A stretch of 64,000 nucleotides of DNA from Syntrophaceae bacterium. Its GTDB lineage: Bacteria; Desulfobacterota; Syntrophia; Syntrophales; UBA2192. Location: the NCBI GenBank assembly GCA_013177795.1, contig JABLXY010000003.1, positions 413,244 to 477,243 of the forward strand. Reading direction: 5' to 3'. Positions 50,626 to 60,612 of this stretch are shown here, in pieces. How positions within the stretch are numbered: position 1 is the stretch's first letter; the number at the start of each line of letters is the position of its first letter. The notes under the pieces are model-generated. The model was not told the origin of the DNA. It did no database searches and saw nothing but the letters and a program-made list of their open reading frames with translations. Made by a program: the position numbers and the translations under genes.

Positions 50626-51752
50626 AGCCCGGTCCCCCTGGGCGTCGACTTCTGGTACGTCGACAGGTTCAGCAAAATTCCAACGGCCATGCAGCTCACG
50701 ATCAGCGACGTGCCCCCGTAGGACAGGAAGGGCAGGGCCATCCCCTTCGTGGGGATGAGACCCATGACGCCGGCGATGTTGATGAAGGCCTCGAGGGCCA
50801 GCAGGGTCGTGATCCCCGACGCCAGGAGGCTTCCGAAGCCGTCCTGGACGCGGAAGGCGATCACGAACCCCCGGACGATCAGCAGCCCGAAGAGTACGAT
50901 GACCGCGCAGATGCCGATGAACCCGCTCTCCTCGGCGATGATGGAGAGGATGAAGTCCGTGTGCGGCTCGGGCAGGTAGAAGAGCTTCTGCATCCCGTCG
51001 CCGAGCCCCACGCCGAAGGGGCCGCCGGAGCCGAAGGACAGAAACGACTGGATGATCTGGAACCCCTTGTGCTGCGGGTCCTTCCAGGGGTCGAGGAAGG
51101 TGTTCCAGCGGTCCATCCGGTACCCCTTCATCATGACCAGGGTCACCGCGAGGGGGACAAAGGCCAGCAGCGAGCCGGCGAGGTAGCGGATGCGCGCCCC
51201 CGCGATGTACAGGACGCTCAAGGCCACCGCCATGATCAGCACGGCCGACCCGAAGTCGGGCTGTTTCACGATGAGTCCCACGGGGAGGAGCACGACGAGC
51301 AGCGGCAGGAGGAACCCCTTGCGGAACTCCTGGATGTGGGCCGATTTGCGCGTCAGGTAATGGGCCAGGAACACGACGACGAGGAGCTTCACGAGCTCGG
51401 CCGCCTGGAACGTGAAGACGCCGAGGTTGAGCCACCGCCGTGCCCCGCCCTTCGTGACGCCGATGCCGGGGACGAAGATCATCGCCAGGAGCACCAGCGA
51501 GACGCCCATCCCCGCGTAGGCCGCGCCCCGCAGCCACGTGTAGGGCGTCCGCGTGAGCGCGACCATGAGCGCGATCCCGATCACGAGGAAGAGCAGGTGC
51601 TTCTTGAGGAAGAAGTACCCGTCGCCGTATTTCTGCAGGGCGAGCATGTAGCTCGAGCTGTAGATCATCACGGTGCCGAAGGCGATGAGCGTCAGCACGA
51701 CGAAAAACAGGATGAAGTCGGGCCGTCTGCCCCTTGCCGGCGTGTCGGCCAT
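50613..51752 (-). CDS. ftsW: Lipid II glycosyltransferase/cell division protein FtsW
   Basis: A 379-aa SEDS polymerase with about ten helices. It has the RWNTFLDPWKDPQHKGFQII segment, the catalytic-loop type sequence GVGLGDGMQKLFYLPEPHTD, and the SEDS C-terminal motif GMALPFLSYGGTSLI. Position between murD and murG identifies it as FtsW instead of RodA. It works with FtsI in septal peptidoglycan synthesis. Confidence 0.97.
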   Translation of the reverse strand: MADTPARGRRPDFILFFVVLTLIAFGTVMIYSSSYMLALQKYGDGYFFLKKHLLFLVIGIALMVALTRTPYTWLRGAAYAGMGVSLVLLAMIFVPGIGVTKGGARRWLNLGVFTFQAAELVKLLVVVFLAHYLTRKSAHIQEFRKGFLLPLLVVLLPVGLIVKQPDFGSAVLIMAVALSVLYIAGARIRYLAGSLLAFVPLAVTLVMMKGYRMDRWNTFLDPWKDPQHKGFQIIQSFLSFGSGGPFGVGLGDGMQKLFYLPEPHTDFILSIIAEESGFIGICAVIVLFGLLIVRGFVIAFRVQDGFGSLLASGITTLLALEAFINIAGVMGLIPTKGMALPFLSYGGTSLIVSCMAVGILLNLSTYQKSTPRGTGLCES

Positions 51753-51756
51753 GCTC

Positions 51757-53133
51757 TCAATGCCCCCCTGTTGCCGTTTTCCGGTCGTTGAGCCGGTTTA
51801 CGACGTCCTTGAATACCTCGCCCCGGTGGGCGTAGCTGCGAAACTCGTCGAAGCTCGCGCAGCCCGGCGAAAGCAGCACCACGTCGCCCGGAGCGGCGTC
51901 GGCGTAAGCGGCCCGGACGGCCTCGGCCATCGTGGCGGCCGCCCGCGTCGGCACGAGGCCCCCGATCCGTGCGCCGATGGCCTCGCGGGCCTCGCCGAAG
52001 AGGACCAGGGCCTTGACGCGCCGGCGGATCAGCGGCTCGAGGGTCTCGAAGTCCCCGTTCTTGTCGCGCCCGCCCAGCAGCAGGATCACGGGCCTCTCGA
52101 ACGCCTCCAGGGCCCTGGCCACGGCGCTGACGTTCGTCCCCTTCGAGTCGTCGTAGAAGGCCACCCCGCCCCGCTCCCCGGCGAACTCGATCCGGTGGGC
52201 GAGCCCCCTGAAGCTGCCCACGGCCTGGGCGATCGCGCCGGGCGCGCAGCCGGCCCAGCGGGCGGCCATCACGGCGGCCATCACGTTCTCGAGGTTGTGC
52301 CGCCCGGGGAGCCGGACCATGGACAGGGGGTAGGTTTCGACCTCCCGGCCGGCCGTGCGGTACACGATTGAACCGCCCCGCAGGCCCATTCCCTCGTCGG
52401 GCACGGCCGTGGAGCTGAAGAACGCCACCTTCGCGGCGAGCCTCCGGGCGAGCGCCGCCGACCCGGGCTCGTCGGCGTTGAGGACGGCCAGGTCTTGCGG
52501 CTGCTGGTTCTCGAAGATCCGCTCCTTGGCACGCCGGTACTCGTCGTAGTCGGCGTGGTAGTCCAGGTGGTCGGGCGCGGTATTGAGCAGCACCGCCACC
52601 CGCGCCCGGAACGTCTCGATGCGCTGCAGCTGGAAGCTGCTCAGCTCGAGGACGGCCCACTCGTCGTCCTGCGGCCCCCCGACGTAGCCGATCAGGGGGT
52701 TGCCGATGTTGCCCCCCACGAAGGCCCGTTTGCCGGCTTCTGCGAGGATGTGGCCGATGAGGGCCGTCACCGTCGTCTTGCCGTTGGTGCCGGTGATGGC
52801 GATCACGGGCACCCGGAGGAACCGGAAGGCCAGCTCGGTCTCGCTCACGACGGGGATTCCCCGCCGCTCCGCCTCGCGGATCAGGGGGTTGAAGGGCGGC
52901 ACCCCGGGCGAGGGCACGACGAGGTCCTGGCCTGCGACGACGGCTGCATCCGCGCCGCCCGTGATGACCTTCAGCGGCAGGCCCTCGAGGGCCCCGAGGG
53001 CCTCCCGGAGCTCCGCTTCGGGCTTGTCGTCGGTCGCGGTCACGGAGGCGCCGCGCCCGGCCGCGAAGCGCGCCGCCGCGATCCCCGTTTTCCCGAGGCC
53101 GATGACGAGAATGTTCTTGCCCTTGAGCTCCAC
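51757..53133 (-). CDS. murD: UDP-N-acetylmuramoylalanine--D-glutamate ligase
   Basis: The second Mur ligase; 458 aa. N-terminal ILVIGLGKTGIAAARFA, ATP loop ITGTNGKTTVTALI near residue 110, LNTAPDHLDYH and the C-terminal LLLGGRDKNGDFETL are all intact. The GTG start at 53133 follows GAGGTGAGAG and lies 9 bp after the mraY stop. Confidence 0.97.
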   Translation of the reverse strand: MELKGKNILVIGLGKTGIAAARFAAGRGASVTATDDKPEAELREALGALEGLPLKVITGGADAAVVAGQDLVVPSPGVPPFNPLIREAERRGIPVVSETELAFRFLRVPVIAITGTNGKTTVTALIGHILAEAGKRAFVGGNIGNPLIGYVGGPQDDEWAVLELSSFQLQRIETFRARVAVLLNTAPDHLDYHADYDEYRRAKERIFENQQPQDLAVLNADEPGSAALARRLAAKVAFFSSTAVPDEGMGLRGGSIVYRTAGREVETYPLSMVRLPGRHNLENVMAAVMAARWAGCAPGAIAQAVGSFRGLAHRIEFAGERGGVAFYDDSKGTNVSAVARALEAFERPVILLLGGRDKNGDFETLEPLIRRRVKALVLFGEAREAIGARIGGLVPTRAAATMAEAVRAAYADAAPGDVVLLSPGCASFDEFRSYAHRGEVFKDVVNRLNDRKTATGGH

Positions 53134-53142
53134 GATGCGCTC

Positions 53143-54222
53143 TCACCTCAGCTTCAGCGTGCTGATGGCCACGAGGGCCAGGATGATCGAGATGATCCAG
53201 AACCGCACGATCACCTTTGGCTCCGCCCAGCCCTTCAGCTCGAAGTGGTGGTGGATGGGGGCCATGCGGAAGATCCGCTTGCCGTTGGAGATCTTGAACC
53301 AGCCCACCTGGCAGATGACCGACACGGTCTCCAGCACGAAGACCCCGCCGACGATGGCCAGGAGCAGCTCCTGCTTGGTCACGATGGCCAGCGTCCCCAG
53401 GGCCCCGCCCAGAGACAGCGAACCCACGTCGCCCATGAAGATCTGCGCGGGGTAGGTGTTGTACCAGAGAAAGCCCAGGCAGGCCCCCACCATGGCCCCG
53501 CAGAAGATCGACAGCTCGCCCGTCCCCGGCACGTACGGGATCTGGAGGTACCCGGAGATGCGCGCGTTTCCCGCGAAGTAGGCGAAGAGCAGGTACGTGA
53601 TGAAGCAGATCAGCGCCGGCCCGAGGGCGAGGCCGTCCAGGCCGTCGGTGAGGTTCACGGCGTTGGCGGCCCCCACGATCACGAAGGTCGTGAACAGGAT
53701 ATACCCCCAGCCCAGGTCCGGCAGCATGGTCTTGAAGAAGGGGATCGTGATCGCCTGGCTGAAGGTGGGCTTGATGTAGAGGATGACCCCGATGAACAGG
53801 GCGATGGCGAATTCCAGGGCGAGCCGGACCCATCCCGGGATCCCCTTGCTGTTGCGCTTCGTGAGCTTGCGGAAGTCGTCGAGGAAGCCGATGAGGCCGA
53901 ACCCGGCGGTGACGGCGATGAGCATCCAGATGTAGTCGTTGGTCAGGTTGGCCCACAGCAGCGTCGAGACGACCACGGAGAAGATGATCATGATGCCGCC
54001 CATGGTGGGCGTTCCCGACTTGGCCTGGTGCGAGCCGGGACCGTCCTCGCGGATGGTCTGCCCGATCTGCAGCGCCTCGAGCTTGCGGATGAGCCAGGGG
54101 CCGACGACGAAGCAGATCACCAGGGCCGTGATCGTCGCGTAGATCGTCCGGAACGTGATGTACCGGAACACGTTGAAGTACGAGATGGTCTCGTGGAGCG
54201 GGTACAGCAGGTGATAGATCAA
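53143..54222 (-). CDS. mraY: Phospho-N-acetylmuramoyl-pentapeptide transferase
   Basis: The integral membrane enzyme that makes lipid I; 359 aa, ten predicted helices. Conserved blocks are [13 protein letters not shown] (substrate loop), [20 protein letters not shown] (Asp pair), and [31 protein letters not shown] is the late cytoplasmic loop. The TTG start at 54222 has GGAGGT 8 nt upstream. A terminator-like hairpin occurs between murF and this gene. Confidence 0.97.
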   Translation of the reverse strand: MIYHLLYPLHETISYFNVFRYITFRTIYATITALVICFVVGPWLIRKLEALQIGQTIREDGPGSHQAKSGTPTMGGIMIIFSVVVSTLLWANLTNDYIWMLIAVTAGFGLIGFLDDFRKLTKRNSKGIPGWVRLALEFAIALFIGVILYIKPTFSQAITIPFFKTMLPDLGWGYILFTTFVIVGAANAVNLTDGLDGLALGPALICFITYLLFAYFAGNARISGYLQIPYVPGTGELSIFCGAMVGACLGFLWYNTYPAQIFMGDVGSLSLGGALGTLAIVTKQELLLAIVGGVFVLETVSVICQVGWFKISNGKRIFRMAPIHHHFELKGWAEPKVIVRFWIISIILALVAISTLKLR

Positions 54223-54236
54223 TGCAGCGGACCTCC

Positions 54237-54275
54237 AAAATACAAAACCCCAACCCGGTGCACAAGCAGTTGGGG
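54237..54275 (-). terminator. Intrinsic-terminator-like hairpin inside the dcw cluster
   Basis: Read on the minus strand, CCCCAAC and GTTGGGG form a 7-bp stem around a 14-nt loop, followed by TTTTGTATTTT (54247-54237). It lies between murF and mraY, immediately before the mraY ribosome-binding site. A GC-rich GGGGCAGGAGGCCCC patch lies just upstream. It may attenuate transcription part-way through the operon. Confidence 0.5.
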
Positions 54276-54331
54276 ACGCGGGGGCCTCCTGCCCCTACAG
54301 ATTGAGGTCGTATCCCTATCACAGGTCCTTT

Positions 54332-55756
54332 TCACTTTGCAACCCCGATCGTGTCCACGATCGCCCGGACGATCTCTTCCATCCTCATCTTCCTCGAGCC
54401 CTTGACGAGGACCCAGTCGCCCGCCTTGAGGCAGGCCTTCAGATGGGCCACCGTCTCCTCGGTGGAGAGGTCGACGATCACCCTGTCGCTCCGCATCCCG
54501 CGCTTCACGGCCCCCTTCGCCGTCGCCCGGGCGAAATCCCCCCGGAGGTAGGCCTTGCCGACGCCGGTATCGGCCAGTGCCCGGCCGATCTCCTCGTGGT
54601 ACCGCTCCGCCTCGTCGCCCAGCTCCAGCATGTCCCCCAGGATCACCGTGCTCGTGCACTCCCCCTTGAGGCCCTGCAGCGTCCTGAGCGCCGCCGCCAC
54701 CGAGGCGGGGTTGGCGTTGTACGTGTCGTCGATGAGCAAGGCGCCGTTTTTCAGCCGCCAGACCTCCATGCGCCCGCCCACGGGCCGGAAGGCCATGAGC
54801 CCCCGGCAGATCGCGTCGAACCCGAAGCCGGCGCCCTTCGCCGCGGCCGCCGCGGCCAGGGCGTTCGAGACGTTGTGGAACCCCAGCACGGGCAGCAGGA
54901 TCTCCCGCGAGGCCCCGTCAATGAGCAGCGTGAACACGGTGCCCCGCTCGGCCTCGTGGGCGATGCGGGAGGCCGTCACGTCGGCGTCCGTGTCGATCCC
55001 GAAGGTGATCATCCGGCCCTTCCACCGCTGCGCCCAGGGGGCCAGCGACCCGTCGTCGAGGTTGATCACCGCCGTGCCCCGGCCGTCCATGACTCGGTAG
55101 AGGTCCCCCTTCTCCTCCCGGATCGTCTCGAGGGACCGGAGCCCCTCGAGGTGGGCGGGGCCCACGTTGGTGACGACGCCCACGGTGGGTGCCGCGATCT
55201 CCGTGAGGCGGGCGATCTCGCCGCGGCGGTTCGTCCCCATCTCGAGGACGGCGGCCTCGTGGGTTTCGTTCATCCGGAGGATCGTCAGCGGGAGCCCCAC
55301 GAGGTTGTTGAGGTTGCCCTCGCTCTTGAGCAGGTTCTTCTCCTGTCCCATGATGGCCGCGGCCATCTCCTTGGTCGTCGTCTTCCCCGTGCTCCCGGTG
55401 ACGGCCACGACGGGGATGTCGAAGCGGCTGCGCCAGAAGCGGGCCAGGTCCCCCAGGGCCCTGAGCGTGTTCTCGACGGCGACGGCCGCCGTCGAACCGT
55501 CGATGCCGCGCAGGAGGCCTTCCCGGCCCCGCTCCACGAGCACCCCCGCGGCGCCCGCGGCCGCGGCCTGGCCGAGGAAGTCGTGCCCGTCGAAGCGGGG
55601 GCCCGCCAGGGGCACGAAGAGGCTTCCGGCCGCCAGGGTCCTCGTGTCCGTCGAGACCCCGTCGAACGCGTCCGACCGCCCCTGCCGCACGAGGGTGCCC
55701 CCCGTGGCCGTCAGCACGTCCTGCAGCGCGAATCGGGGGCCCTGCATCCGCGTCAC
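54332..55756 (-). CDS. murF: UDP-MurNAc-tripeptide--D-Ala-D-Ala ligase
   Basis: Adds D-Ala-D-Ala to complete the UDP-MurNAc-pentapeptide; 474 aa from the GTG at 55756. ATP loop VTGSTGKTTTKEMAAAIMG near residue 120, AVLEMGTNRRGEIARL, and VGPAHLEGLRSLETI are present, with DDTYNANPASVAAAL further on. The GTG overlaps the murE stop (GTGA) with GAGAGG upstream; an ATG three codons later is an alternative. Confidence 0.95.
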   Translation of the reverse strand: MTRMQGPRFALQDVLTATGGTLVRQGRSDAFDGVSTDTRTLAAGSLFVPLAGPRFDGHDFLGQAAAAGAAGVLVERGREGLLRGIDGSTAAVAVENTLRALGDLARFWRSRFDIPVVAVTGSTGKTTTKEMAAAIMGQEKNLLKSEGNLNNLVGLPLTILRMNETHEAAVLEMGTNRRGEIARLTEIAAPTVGVVTNVGPAHLEGLRSLETIREEKGDLYRVMDGRGTAVINLDDGSLAPWAQRWKGRMITFGIDTDADVTASRIAHEAERGTVFTLLIDGASREILLPVLGFHNVSNALAAAAAAKGAGFGFDAICRGLMAFRPVGGRMEVWRLKNGALLIDDTYNANPASVAAALRTLQGLKGECTSTVILGDMLELGDEAERYHEEIGRALADTGVGKAYLRGDFARATAKGAVKRGMRSDRVIVDLSTEETVAHLKACLKAGDWVLVKGSRKMRMEEIVRAIVDTIGVAK

Positions 55757-57282
55757 GGCGTTCGCCCTCTCTTTCGGTCCAGGGCCTCGCGGGCCACCGT
55801 CCGGTCGTCGAAGGGGATCGTCCGCGTCCCGAGGATCTGGTAGTCCTCGTGGCCCTTGCCGGCGATGAGGACGATGTCGTCCGGCTCTGCGATCCCCACG
55901 GCCAGGCCGATGGCCTCCCGCCGGTCCTCCACCACGGCGTAGCGCTTGCGGCCGGCTCGGAGCCCCGCGGGGTCGGTCTTTTGCATGACGGCGGCGTCGA
56001 TCCCGCCTTCGATCTCGGCGATGATCGCCAGCGGGTCCTCGGAGCGGGGGTTGTCGGACGTGATCACGGCCAGGTCGCTTTCCTCCGCGGCCGCCCGGCC
56101 CATGAGCGGGCGCTTCCCCCGGTCGCGGTCCCCGCCGCAGCCGAAGACCGTGATCAACCGGCCCCTGCGGAAGCGGGCGAGGGTCCGGATGACCCGCCGC
56201 AGGGCGTCCTCCGTGTGGGCGTAGTCGACGAAGACGAAGGGCTCGCCCGGTTCGCTGATCTTCTCGAGCCGCCCGGGGACGGCCTTTGCGCTCTCGATGC
56301 CCCGCTGGATCGCCGAGAGGGGGATCCCGAGGTGACAGGCCGCCGCAACGGCGGCCAGGATGTTGGAGAGGTTGAACGGGCCGATGAAGGGCGCCCGGAT
56401 CGGGAAGGAGCCCGAGGGGGTCTCGATCTCGGCCCGGGTCTCGCCGAGGTCGTACTCCACGTCCCGGGCCTGGACGAAGGCGATCGAGTCGATGCCGAAG
56501 GTCGTGAGGCCCTTGGCCCCGATCTCGTCGGCGAGCCTCCGGCCCCAGGGGTCGTCGAGGTTGATGATCCGGCCCTGCCGGCGTCCGTTCTTCTCCCCCG
56601 CCAGCAGCTCCGTGAAGAAGCGCTTCTTGGAGGCGAAGTAATCCTCCATGGAGCCGTGGAAGTCGAGATGGTCCCGCGTGAGGTTCATGAAGATCCCGCA
56701 GTCGAATGCGCAATCGTCCACCCTCCTGAGCTCCAGCGCGTGGGAGGAGACCTCCATGACGACGTGGGTGACGCCGGCGCTGCGGATCTCGGCCAGCAGG
56801 CGCTGCAGTTCGAAGGACTCGGGGGTCGTGTGCGAGGCGGCCGTCACGGTCGAGCCCCAGCGGTAGTTCACCGTGCCGATGACGCCGGGCTCGTGGCCCG
56901 CCTCCCGCAAAACGGATTCGAGGAGGTAGGTGACGGTCGTCTTCCCGTTGGTGCCCGTCACCCCGATGAGACCGAGGGCGCCCGAGGGGTTTCCGAAGAA
57001 GTTCCGGCCCAGCAACCCCAGGGCACGGCGGCTGTCGCGGACCCGGATGGCGGTGTAGCCGGCGTGCCGGGCGATCTCCCGGTCGTAAACGACGGCCTTC
57101 GCCCCGCGGCGCACGGCCTCGGGCACGAAGAGGTGCCCGTCGTACCTGGCCCCCCGGACGGCGACGAACAGGAAGCCCTCCCCGCAGCGGCGCGAGTCGT
57201 AGCAGATGCCCTCGATCTCCCGCGCCCTCGTCCCGTGAACCTCCAGGACGTCGACATTCTCGAGAAGGTCAAGCAAGTCCAC
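55753..57282 (-). CDS. murE: UDP-MurNAc-dipeptide--meso-diaminopimelate ligase
   Basis: The third Mur ligase; 509 aa. ATP loop GVTGTNGKTTVTYLLESVL, HTTPESFELQRLLAEI, and NLTRDHLDFHGSMEDYFASK match the family. The specificity motif DNPR (VITSDNPRSEDPLAII) indicates meso-diaminopimelate, not lysine, which supports a Gram-negative type wall. The GTG start lies 9 bp after the ftsI stop. Confidence 0.97.
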   Translation of the reverse strand: MDLLDLLENVDVLEVHGTRAREIEGICYDSRRCGEGFLFVAVRGARYDGHLFVPEAVRRGAKAVVYDREIARHAGYTAIRVRDSRRALGLLGRNFFGNPSGALGLIGVTGTNGKTTVTYLLESVLREAGHEPGVIGTVNYRWGSTVTAASHTTPESFELQRLLAEIRSAGVTHVVMEVSSHALELRRVDDCAFDCGIFMNLTRDHLDFHGSMEDYFASKKRFFTELLAGEKNGRRQGRIINLDDPWGRRLADEIGAKGLTTFGIDSIAFVQARDVEYDLGETRAEIETPSGSFPIRAPFIGPFNLSNILAAVAAACHLGIPLSAIQRGIESAKAVPGRLEKISEPGEPFVFVDYAHTEDALRRVIRTLARFRRGRLITVFGCGGDRDRGKRPLMGRAAAEESDLAVITSDNPRSEDPLAIIAEIEGGIDAAVMQKTDPAGLRAGRKRYAVVEDRREAIGLAVGIAEPDDIVLIAGKGHEDYQILGTRTIPFDDRTVAREALDRKRGRTP

Positions 57283-57291
57283 GTCGGCCTC

Positions 57292-59277
57292 TCAATCCCC
57301 CGTGCTGAAGGCCACGGTGCACGACCGGTGTCCCTTGAGCGGGCTGCCCGGCGCCGGTTTCTGGCTGACGGCCCAGCCGCTGCCCGTGACGGTGATCTCC
57401 AGCCCCTTTTCCTGGGCCGTCCGCACGGCCTGCCGGACCGTCATCCCCCGGAAATCGGGCATGACGGCCTCTTCGTACGCGGCGGCGCCGTCGGCCGGGA
57501 CCGCCGCCGGTGCCGACACGAGCCGGATCCTGGCGCCCGTGTCGATCTCCTTTTCCTGCACGGGGGGCGTCTCCCCGATGTCGGGCTCGAAGCAGCGGAT
57601 GAGCTGCTGGGAGATGGACCGGAAGACGGGCGCGGCCGCCTCGCCGCCCCACTTGTGCAGCTGCGGCTCGTCGATGGAGACGAGCATGACGAAGCGCGGG
57701 TTCTCGGCGGGGAAGAACCCCATGAAGGAGGTCCGCACCCGCTCGCTGGAGAAGCGCTTGAGCGCGAAGTCGAACTTCTGGGCCGTGCCGGTCTTGCCGG
57801 CCACGTCCACGTTGACGAGGGCCGCGTTCTTGCCGGTGCCGCCCTGTTCGCCCACGACGTTGGTCAGCATGGCCGTCATCCGGCGGGCCGTCTCCGCGGA
57901 GATGACCCTGCGCACGGGCGTGGGGGTGAACTCCCTCACCGTCTCGCCGTTGGCGTCGACGAACTTCTTCACGATGTGGGGCTGCATGAGGACGCCGTCG
58001 TTGGCGATCGCCGACAGGGCCGTGACGAGCTGGATGGCCGTCACGGAGATGCCCTGGCCGAAGGCGATGGTGGAGGTGTCGACCTGCGTCCAGTTCTGCC
58101 AGGGACGCAGCAGGCCCGGGATCTCGCCGGGCAGCTCGATGTTCGTCTTCTGCCCGAACCCGAAATCCCGGATGTAGCGGTGGAACTTCTCGCGGCCCAG
58201 CTTCTCGGAGATCTTCACGGAGCCGATGTTGCTCGAGTACTTCAGGATCTCGCGCACCGTGAGCACGCCGTGCCGCTTGCGGTTGGCCTCGTGGAAGGTC
58301 GCGTTGGCCACGCGGTAGGCGCCGTTTTCGCAGTAGAACCGGTCCGACTCCTTCACGACGCCCTCCTCGAGGGCGGCGGCCACGAGGAAGGGCTTGAAGG
58401 TGGAGCCGGGGTCGAAGCAGTCCGTGATGGCCCTGTTGCGCTTTTGATCGGCCGAGGCGCCCGCGTAGGCGTTCGGGTTGAACGCCGGGTTGTTCGCCAT
58501 AGCGAGGATCTCCCCCGTCCGCGGGTCCATGACGATGATGAAGCCGCCCCGGGCGCGCGTCCGCAGCACGGCCTCCTTCAGGTTCGACTCCACGGCGTGC
58601 TGGATGCGGCTGTCGAGGGTCAGGACGAGGCTCAGCTGCTCGTCCTTCTTGCCCGCCGCGGATCGCTCGGGCATGTAGAGCTTCTTGCCCCGGGCGTCGC
58701 GGCCCCAGAGGATCTTTTCCGGCTCGCCCCGCAGGTAGCCGTCGTAGCGCATCTCGAGGCCCTCGAGGCCGTTGGAGTCCACGCCGACAAAGCCGAGGAC
58801 CTGGCCGGCCAGCTCCCGGTTCGGGTAGAAGCGCTTGGGCTCCTGGATCAGGTAGACCCCCTCCATCTTGAGGTTCTTGACCTGCTCGGCCTGGGCGGGG
58901 GTGATCATGCGGGCCACCCAGCAGAAGTTCTTCGACTTGGCGAGCTGCTGCGCGATCGCCTTTTTCGGCTGGCCCGTCACGGCGGCGAGCTGCGCGGCCG
59001 CCTCGTCGATGTCTTCGATCTTGGACGGGTCGGCGAAGACGGAGTCGGCGAGGATGCTCGCGGCGAGCTTCTCGCCGTTGCGGTCGTAGATGATGCCGCG
59101 CTCGGGGTAGAGCTGCAGGGCCTTCTTGTGCTGCCTCTCGGCAAGGGTCTTGTAGGTCTTCCCCGTCATGATCTGCAGGTGAAAGGCGCGGAAGACCAGG
59201 GCGCAGAACAGCACCGCGAACAGCGCCAGCATCGTGGCGATCCGGAAGCGGAACCATTTTCTGGACTTGCCGTTCAT
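57292..59277 (-). CDS. ftsI: Septal penicillin-binding protein (FtsI/PBP3) with PASTA domain
   Basis: A 661-aa class B transpeptidase. A membrane helix (about 13-33) and the dimerisation domain precede the transpeptidase. The active-site SXXK is STFK in FDPGSTFKPFLVAAALEEG, SXN is SSN in KYSSNIGSVKI, and KTG is in VAGKTGTAQKF. A C-terminal PASTA domain (MPDFRGMTVRQAVRTAQEKG onward, about 600-660) is an addition absent from E. coli FtsI. The ATG overlaps the ftsL stop by 4 bp. Confidence 0.97.
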   Translation of the reverse strand: MNGKSRKWFRFRIATMLALFAVLFCALVFRAFHLQIMTGKTYKTLAERQHKKALQLYPERGIIYDRNGEKLAASILADSVFADPSKIEDIDEAAAQLAAVTGQPKKAIAQQLAKSKNFCWVARMITPAQAEQVKNLKMEGVYLIQEPKRFYPNRELAGQVLGFVGVDSNGLEGLEMRYDGYLRGEPEKILWGRDARGKKLYMPERSAAGKKDEQLSLVLTLDSRIQHAVESNLKEAVLRTRARGGFIIVMDPRTGEILAMANNPAFNPNAYAGASADQKRNRAITDCFDPGSTFKPFLVAAALEEGVVKESDRFYCENGAYRVANATFHEANRKRHGVLTVREILKYSSNIGSVKISEKLGREKFHRYIRDFGFGQKTNIELPGEIPGLLRPWQNWTQVDTSTIAFGQGISVTAIQLVTALSAIANDGVLMQPHIVKKFVDANGETVREFTPTPVRRVISAETARRMTAMLTNVVGEQGGTGKNAALVNVDVAGKTGTAQKFDFALKRFSSERVRTSFMGFFPAENPRFVMLVSIDEPQLHKWGGEAAAPVFRSISQQLIRCFEPDIGETPPVQEKEIDTGARIRLVSAPAAVPADGAAAYEEAVMPDFRGMTVRQAVRTAQEKGLEITVTGSGWAVSQKPAPGSPLKGHRSCTVAFSTGD

Positions 59278-59597
59278 TTGATCAGGACCACCTGCTCCCG
59301 CTCGGGGTACTGGAGCTTGAGCTTCTCCCGGGCGATGGCCTCGATCCGCTGGGGCGACTTCAACGTGGCGATCTCGACCTTCAGCCTCCGGTTCTCCTCC
59401 AGCAGATTCTCCCGGACGGTCATCTCCTCGGCGATCTGGTACTTGAGCTGCGTGTTGTGCAGATGCGACCAGACGTAGACGAGCGCCACGGCCACCAGGA
59501 CGAGCAGCGACAGGATGAGCGTCGAGACACGCAGGCCCGTGCTCTGCCGCACATCCATCGCCGCCCGGGGCCGTGCCACCTTCGCAACCGGCATCAT
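59274..59597 (-). CDS. ftsL: Cell division protein FtsL
   Basis: A 107-aa bitopic protein: cytoplasmic basic tail, membrane helix (VSTLILSLLVLVAVALVYVW, about 24-43), and a leucine-zipper-like coiled coil ending RIEAIAREKLKLQYPEREQV. The length and position between rsmH and ftsI are diagnostic. The first ATG (59597) overlaps the rsmH stop as ATGA; a second ATG follows at 59594. Confidence 0.92.
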   Translation of the reverse strand: MMPVAKVARPRAAMDVRQSTGLRVSTLILSLLVLVAVALVYVWSHLHNTQLKYQIAEEMTVRENLLEENRRLKVEIATLKSPQRIEAIAREKLKLQYPEREQVVLIK

Positions 59598-60550
59598 CCG
59601 ATCCTTTCCGCGGTTCTCAGTTTCGCGCTGCGCGCCCGGGGGTTTCGCTCCATCTCCGCCTTTCCTGGCCGGACGGGCTTCCGGGTGAGGACCCGGAGCC
59701 GGGGGCGCCCCCCGCAGGCGCAAACGGGAAGATCGGAGGGACAGGTGCACCGCCGCGAGGCGTCGCGGAAGCACTCCTTGACCATCCGGTCCTCCAGCGA
59801 GTGGAAGGAGAGAACGGAAAACCGCCCTCCTTCCCTCAAGCAGTCGATCCCCGAGGCGATGCCCCGGGCGAGGCTGTTCAGCTCGTCGTTGACGGCGATC
59901 CGGAGCGCCTGGAAGCTCCGCGTCGCGGGGTGGATCCTCCCGTGGCGCATGGACGCCGGCATGGCGGAGGCGATGAGGGCCGCAAGCTCGTCCGTCGTCT
60001 CGATGGGCGCCGCCCTCCGCCTCTCGACGATGGCCCTCGCGATGCGTCCCGCCTGCCGCTCCTCGCCGTAGTCTCGCAGGATGCGCTCGAGCTCGCGCGC
60101 GTCGGCCCGGTTGACCAGGTCCCGCGCGCTCACCGGGGCCCCCCGGTCCATCCGCATGTCGAGCGGCGCGGGCTTCGAGAAGCTGAAGCCCCTTGCGGCC
60201 GACTCGAGCTGGTGGGACGACACCCCGAGGTCGAGCACGATGCCGTCGACGCGTTCGATCCCGAGACGGTCGAGGATCTCCCGGACGTCGGCGTAGTTGC
60301 CCTTGACGAGGATCGCGCGCTGCCCGAAGGGCTCGAGGACCCGGGCCGATTCGGCCAGGGCGTCGTCGTCCCGGTCGATCCCGACCAGGATGCCGCCGGG
60401 GGACGTGGCGGCCAGGATCGCCCTCGCGTGACCGCCCCCGCCGAGGGTTCCGTCCACGTAGATGCCGCCCGGCCTGAGGTTGAGCGAGTCGAGGATCTCC
60501 TCGAGCAGCACGGGCTCGTGGTATGCGGGGGGCGCGCCTGCATCGTTCAT
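59594..60550 (-). CDS. rsmH: 16S rRNA (cytosine1402-N4)-methyltransferase
   Basis: A SAM-dependent methyltransferase formerly MraW; 318 aa. It begins YHEPVLLEEILDSLNLRPGG and has the SAM loop DGTLGGGGHARAIL. DGIVLDLGVSSHQLESAARG, ATRSFQALRIAVNDELNSL and SFHSLEDRMVKECF are family hallmarks. A CTCPSDLPVCACGGRP insert carries the usual cysteines. ATG 60550 has a weak Shine-Dalgarno; it lies 63 bp after mraZ. Confidence 0.97.
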   Translation of the reverse strand: MNDAGAPPAYHEPVLLEEILDSLNLRPGGIYVDGTLGGGGHARAILAATSPGGILVGIDRDDDALAESARVLEPFGQRAILVKGNYADVREILDRLGIERVDGIVLDLGVSSHQLESAARGFSFSKPAPLDMRMDRGAPVSARDLVNRADARELERILRDYGEERQAGRIARAIVERRRAAPIETTDELAALIASAMPASMRHGRIHPATRSFQALRIAVNDELNSLARGIASGIDCLREGGRFSVLSFHSLEDRMVKECFRDASRRCTCPSDLPVCACGGRPRLRVLTRKPVRPGKAEMERNPRARSAKLRTAERIG

Positions 60551-60612
60551 CGTTCGTTTCAAGGATCTCCGGTGGAAGCGGACGCGGGAATCACGCCGGG
60601 GGAGCCGGGCCG

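Noticed and set aside
55849-59478. Open frame of 1,209 codons on the plus strand
   Set aside because: It is antisense to murE and ftsI, which have all catalytic motifs. It is a high-GC shadow frame.
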